43,700 bases of DNA from Pseudomonadota bacterium (GTDB lineage: Bacteria > Pseudomonadota > Gammaproteobacteria > Burkholderiales > Thiobacillaceae). The position numbers and the translations under genes were made by a program. This document shows, piece after piece, positions 40,961 through 43,700 of this stretch; within the stretch, counting starts at the first letter, position 1; every line of letters starts with the position of its first letter. Where the stretch lies: positions 1 to 43,700 of the forward strand of contig JAKADY010000026.1 in the NCBI GenBank assembly GCA_021826065.1. The letters are read 5' to 3'. Below the pieces are notes generated by a model. The model was not told the DNA's origin. It saw only the letters and a program-made list of their open reading frames with translations, and made no database searches.

Positions 40961-42213
40961 GCCGGCAGCTCCTCACCGGCAATGCCGCCGCCGCCTGGGG
41001 GGCGCGGCTGGCGCGCGCCGACTATATCCCCGCCTTCCCCATCACGCCGCAGACGGAGATCATCGAGACCCTGTCGGCCTGGTGTGACACGGGTGAGATG
41101 GCGGCCCGCCTGGTGACCCTGGAGAGCGAGCACGCCATGCTCACCGCCGCGGCGGCGGCGGCCGCGACCGGCGTGCGGGTGTTCACCGCCACCTCCAGCC
41201 AGGGCCTGCTCTATGCCATGGAGATGATCTACACCGTGGCGGGCTGGCGCGCCCCCTTCGTACTGGTCAACGTCTCGCGCGGGCTCGCCTCGCCCATCAC
41301 CCTGGAACCGGACCACACCGACGTGCTGGCCGCGCGCGATGCCGGTTTCCTGCAGATCCACTGCGCCACCTGCCAGGAGGTGGTCGACTCCGTGCTGATG
41401 GCCTACCGGTTGGCGGAGGACGCCCGCGTGCGCCTGCCGGCCATCGTCAACCTGGACGGCTACTACCTGTCCTTCACGCGGGAGCCGGTCGAGCTGCCGG
41501 CGCCGGAGGTCGCGGACCGCTTCCTGCCCCCATTCGAGCCGCACGAGCTTGCCTTCCGCGCCAGCCAGCCGCTGTCGCAGGCGGTGGTGGTGCTGGGTGG
41601 GTCCACCTACAGCTATTTCCGCTACGAGAGCCACCTCGCCGCCCAGGCCGCACTCGCCGTCTACGACGAGATCGCGGCGGACTATGCGGCGCTGACCGGG
41701 CGCCGGCATGACGTGGTCGAGACCTGGCGCCTGGAGGACGCCGAGTATGCCTTCGTCATGATGGGCTCCTTCGCCACCAAGGCCAAGGCGGCGGTCGAGC
41801 GGCTGCGTGAGGCGGGGGTGGCGATCGGGCTGTTACGCCTGCGCCTGCTGCGGCCCTTCCCGGCGGCCGCCATCCGCCGGGCGCTGGCCGGCAAGCGGGC
41901 GGTGGCGGTGATCGACCAGAACCTGTCCATGGGCAGGGGCGGCGTGCTGCATGGCGAACTCGCCGCCGCCCTCTATGGCCAGCCGGACGCCCCGCCCATC
42001 CTGGCCAGCTTCATCGGCGGCCTGGGTGGGCGCGACCTGCCGTCCGAGGAGTTCTACGCCATCGCCGAGGTCCTGCGCGAGGCCGCCCGCAGCGGTGTGA
42101 CGCCACCCCAGCGGCTGCTCTATACCGAACACGAGTTGCGCGAGCTGCGCAAGCTGCAGGCCATCGCCCTGGCCGAACGGCACGACCCCCGGCTGGGAGG
42201 ACGCGGCCCATGA
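40957..42213 (+). CDS. 2-oxoacid:ferredoxin oxidoreductase alpha subunit
   Basis: A 418-residue alpha subunit: GNAAAAWGARLARADYIPAF followed by PITPQTEIIETLSAW (the PITPQTE/PITPS motif of pyrimidine binding), ESEHAMLTAAAAAAATGVRV, FTATSSQGLLYAMEMIYTVA and the C-terminal KRAVAVIDQNLSMGRGG. The Q in PITPQ rather than PITPS is common in the pyruvate/phenylglyoxylate and archaeal POR-like types. The start overlaps the gamma-delta stop by 4 bases (ATGA) and the end overlaps beta in the same way. The substrate (pyruvate, phenylglyoxylate, branched-chain or aromatic 2-oxoacid) cannot be fixed; the neighbouring amino-acid dehydrogenase favours an amino-acid-derived 2-oxoacid. Confidence 0.92.
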   Translation: MSRQLLTGNAAAAWGARLARADYIPAFPITPQTEIIETLSAWCDTGEMAARLVTLESEHAMLTAAAAAAATGVRVFTATSSQGLLYAMEMIYTVAGWRAPFVLVNVSRGLASPITLEPDHTDVLAARDAGFLQIHCATCQEVVDSVLMAYRLAEDARVRLPAIVNLDGYYLSFTREPVELPAPEVADRFLPPFEPHELAFRASQPLSQAVVVLGGSTYSYFRYESHLAAQAALAVYDEIAADYAALTGRRHDVVETWRLEDAEYAFVMMGSFATKAKAAVERLREAGVAIGLLRLRLLRPFPAAAIRRALAGKRAVAVIDQNLSMGRGGVLHGELAAALYGQPDAPPILASFIGGLGGRDLPSEEFYAIAEVLREAARSGVTPPQRLLYTEHELRELRKLQAIALAERHDPRLGGRGP

Positions 42214-43118
42214 ACGAGACCGCCTTCAAACGCCTGAAGGACCTGCCCTCGCAGCGCCTGCTGGGCACCGGCACCCCGCTGTGCGCCGGCTGTGGCGGCC
42301 TGGAGGCCCTGCACCAGATCTATGACATCCTCGGCGGCCGCAGCGTGTTCGTCAACGCCGCCGGCTGCATGACCCTGCTGGCGGTCTACCCCTTCACGCC
42401 CTTCCGCGGCGCCTGGCTCTACACCGCCATGGCGGGCGCCCCGGCCGGTGCCCAGGGCGTACGCGACGCACTCGACCTCCTGCTCGCCAAGGGCCGGCTG
42501 CCACCCGCGGAGGACCTGACCGTGGTAGCCCTGACCGGCGACGGCGTGGCCTATGGCATGGGCCTGTCCGCCACTTCGAGCGCCATCGAGCGCGGGCTCG
42601 ACTTCCTCTACATCGTCTACGACAACGAGGGCTACGGCAACACCGGCCAGCAATACTCGGAGGCCACCCCCCTGGGGGCGAAGACCGCCACCAGCCTGCG
42701 TGGCTTCGCCGGCCGCAAGAAGGACCTCTTCGCCATCTGGACGGCGCACCGCCCGGCCTACGCCGCCACCGTGATCGGCGCCGAGCCGCTCGATCTGGCG
42801 CGCAAGCTGGAAAAGGCCCTGTCCCTCAAGGGGCCGCGCCTCCTCCTGGCGCTCGCGCCCTGTCCCACCGGCTGGGACTTCGACCCCAAGGACACGGTCG
42901 AGGTCGGCCGCCTGGCGGTCAGGACCGGCGTGTGGCCGCTCAAGGAATACGTGGACGGCAAGGTCACGCACACCCGGCTACCGCACCCGCGCCTGCCGGT
43001 GGAGGACTACCTCCGCACCCAGGGCCGCTTCCGCCACCTGTTCGAGCCGGTGCGCGACGAGGCCCTGCTCGCGCGCATCCAGGCCCAGGTCGACGACTAT
43101 TGGGCGGGGGTGACATGA
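42210..43118 (+). CDS. 2-oxoacid:ferredoxin oxidoreductase beta (thiamine diphosphate) subunit
   Basis: A 302-residue beta subunit: TGTPLCAGCGGLEALHQIYD (start of the TPP site and cluster region), NAAGCMTLLAVYPFTPF, VVALTGDGVAYGMGLSATSS (GDG of the thiamine diphosphate motif) and YIVYDNEGYGNTGQQYSEAT (the N of the GDG-x-N Mg motif). Cysteines in LCAGCGG and AAGCM would bind the proximal 4Fe-4S cluster. It overlaps the alpha gene and the acyl-CoA synthetase gene by 4 bases on each side. Confidence 0.93.
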   Translation: MNETAFKRLKDLPSQRLLGTGTPLCAGCGGLEALHQIYDILGGRSVFVNAAGCMTLLAVYPFTPFRGAWLYTAMAGAPAGAQGVRDALDLLLAKGRLPPAEDLTVVALTGDGVAYGMGLSATSSAIERGLDFLYIVYDNEGYGNTGQQYSEATPLGAKTATSLRGFAGRKKDLFAIWTAHRPAYAATVIGAEPLDLARKLEKALSLKGPRLLLALAPCPTGWDFDPKDTVEVGRLAVRTGVWPLKEYVDGKVTHTRLPHPRLPVEDYLRTQGRFRHLFEPVRDEALLARIQAQVDDYWAGVT

Positions 43119-43700
43119 CCCGCAGCTATTACCACCGTGGCGGCAGCGAGCCGCTCATCGGCGCCACCATCCCCGAGCACTTCCTGGCCGTGGCTGAGCG
43201 CCACCGCGAGCGCGAGGCGGCGGTGTTCATCCCGCAGGGGCAGCGCCTGACCTACGGGGCGCTCAGGGCGGCGGTGGACCAGCTCGCCCGCGGTCTGCTG
43301 GGACTGGGGTTTGGCAAGGGCGAGCGCATCGGAATCTGGTCTACCAACAACCTGGAGTGGCTGCTGCTGCAGCTTGCCACCGCCCGCATCGGCGCCGTGT
43401 TGGTCAACATCAACCCGGCCTACCGCGCACAGGAGCTCGCCTATGCCCTCAAACGCGCGGAGGTGCAGGCCCTGTTCCTGATTCCCCGCTTCCGGACCAG
43501 CGACTACGTGGCCATGCTGCTCGAGGTCCTGCCTGAGCTGAGACGGGCCGGCCCCTGGCAAAACCCCGAACTGCCGGCGCTGCGTCGCGTGGTGCTCTAC
43601 GACCCGGCCGACCCTCTCAACACCCAGCGGCCGCAGCCCGGCTTCACCCTGTGGCAGGAGGTGCTGGCCGCCGGCCGGACGGGGTCACGCGCCGGGCAGG
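43115..43700 (+). CDS. AMP-dependent acyl-CoA synthetase, N-terminal part (cut by window end)
   Basis: The first ~195 residues of an ANL-family synthetase: EPLIGATIPEHFLAVAERHR, QRLTYGALRAAVDQLARGLL, GLGFGKGERIGIWSTNNLEW and RIGAVLVNINPAYRAQELAY. The P-loop-like YTSGTTG and the later motifs lie beyond the window. The N-terminal pattern is closest to medium/long-chain fatty-acyl-CoA or aromatic-acid CoA ligases. It overlaps the beta subunit by 4 bases, so it belongs to the same operon. It could activate the free acid that matches the oxidoreductase product, or run in reverse to conserve ATP. Confidence 0.9.
   Translation, partial: MTRSYYHRGGSEPLIGATIPEHFLAVAERHREREAAVFIPQGQRLTYGALRAAVDQLARGLLGLGFGKGERIGIWSTNNLEWLLLQLATARIGAVLVNINPAYRAQELAYALKRAEVQALFLIPRFRTSDYVAMLLEVLPELRRAGPWQNPELPALRRVVLYDPADPLNTQRPQPGFTLWQEVLAAGRTGSRAGQ

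Noticed and set aside
1-43700. tRNA, rRNA, CRISPR array, integron integrase or attI
   Set aside because: I looked for tRNA-like T-arms, regular spaced repeats and tyrosine recombinase motifs and saw none; absence is by eye only.

Overview
The window is 43.7 kb of high-GC DNA from a Pseudomonadota chromosome, most likely a gamma- or betaproteobacterium. This rests on gene content: yebC-ruvC-ruvA, a YbhP/ClsB pair, cytochrome b561 with YceI, BcsA/BcsS-type cellulose genes and two proteins with PEP-CTERM-like sorting tails. I cannot name the species. No rRNA, tRNA or CRISPR array was seen.

Layout: (1) 1-3.6 kb is a decaying c-di-GMP/cellulose locus: an EAL-domain remnant, a bcsA-like synthase with a frameshift in a T6 run, and a bcsS-like gene with a shifted signal peptide. 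(2) 3.6-7.4 kb is a PEP-CTERM-like exported protein and an UnbU/UnbV-type membrane plus FG-GAP pair. (3) 7.6-16.8 kb holds an ABC-2 exporter, a lipoprotein, a YbhP-like phosphodiesterase with cardiolipin synthase, a Uma2 protein, a methyltransferase with a YjgR/HerA-type ATPase, and a degenerate REC-REC-PAS protein.

(4) 16.8-22.2 kb is the accessory hot spot. Two direct copies of a ~176-bp repeat bracket an integron-type cassette array with no integrase in view. All cassettes lie on the minus strand, with three complete attC sites and one cut by an IS. The cargo is three different HicA/HicB toxin-antitoxin pairs and one DUF2939 protein. One hicB carries a 224-bp MITE-like insertion whose 5-bp target duplication allows the original gene to be reconstructed exactly. 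An IS1380-family element, a 5'-truncated DUF4143 gene, a uvrC 5' fragment and a second MITE family fill the rest. That second family has two copies in the window, each with its own 5-bp target duplication.

(5) 22.3-26.5 kb is a redox-stress run (cytochrome b561, two YceI proteins, pirin, FMN reductase) followed by a GDSL PEP-CTERM hydrolase with a stop codon in its signal peptide. (6) 26.7-29.4 kb is yebC-ruvC-prenyltransferase-ruvA, with a UbiA-family gene between the two Holliday-junction genes. (7) 29.6-31.7 kb is a minus-strand set: an OmpA-domain protein, a secreted protein made of eleven 12-13-residue repeats, and a small membrane protein. (8) 31.9-36.4 kb is DUF72, then DUF99 (endonuclease dU family), a MgtC/DUF4010 membrane protein and RecJ. 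(9) 36.7-43.7 kb is an unusual HTH/2Fe-2S/flavin reductase fusion directly downstream of a MITE, an orphan ParA ATPase, and a tight operon of an amino-acid dehydrogenase, a three-gene 2-oxoacid:ferredoxin oxidoreductase and an acyl-CoA synthetase cut by the window end. That operon reads as a route from an amino acid through its 2-oxoacid to an acyl-CoA.
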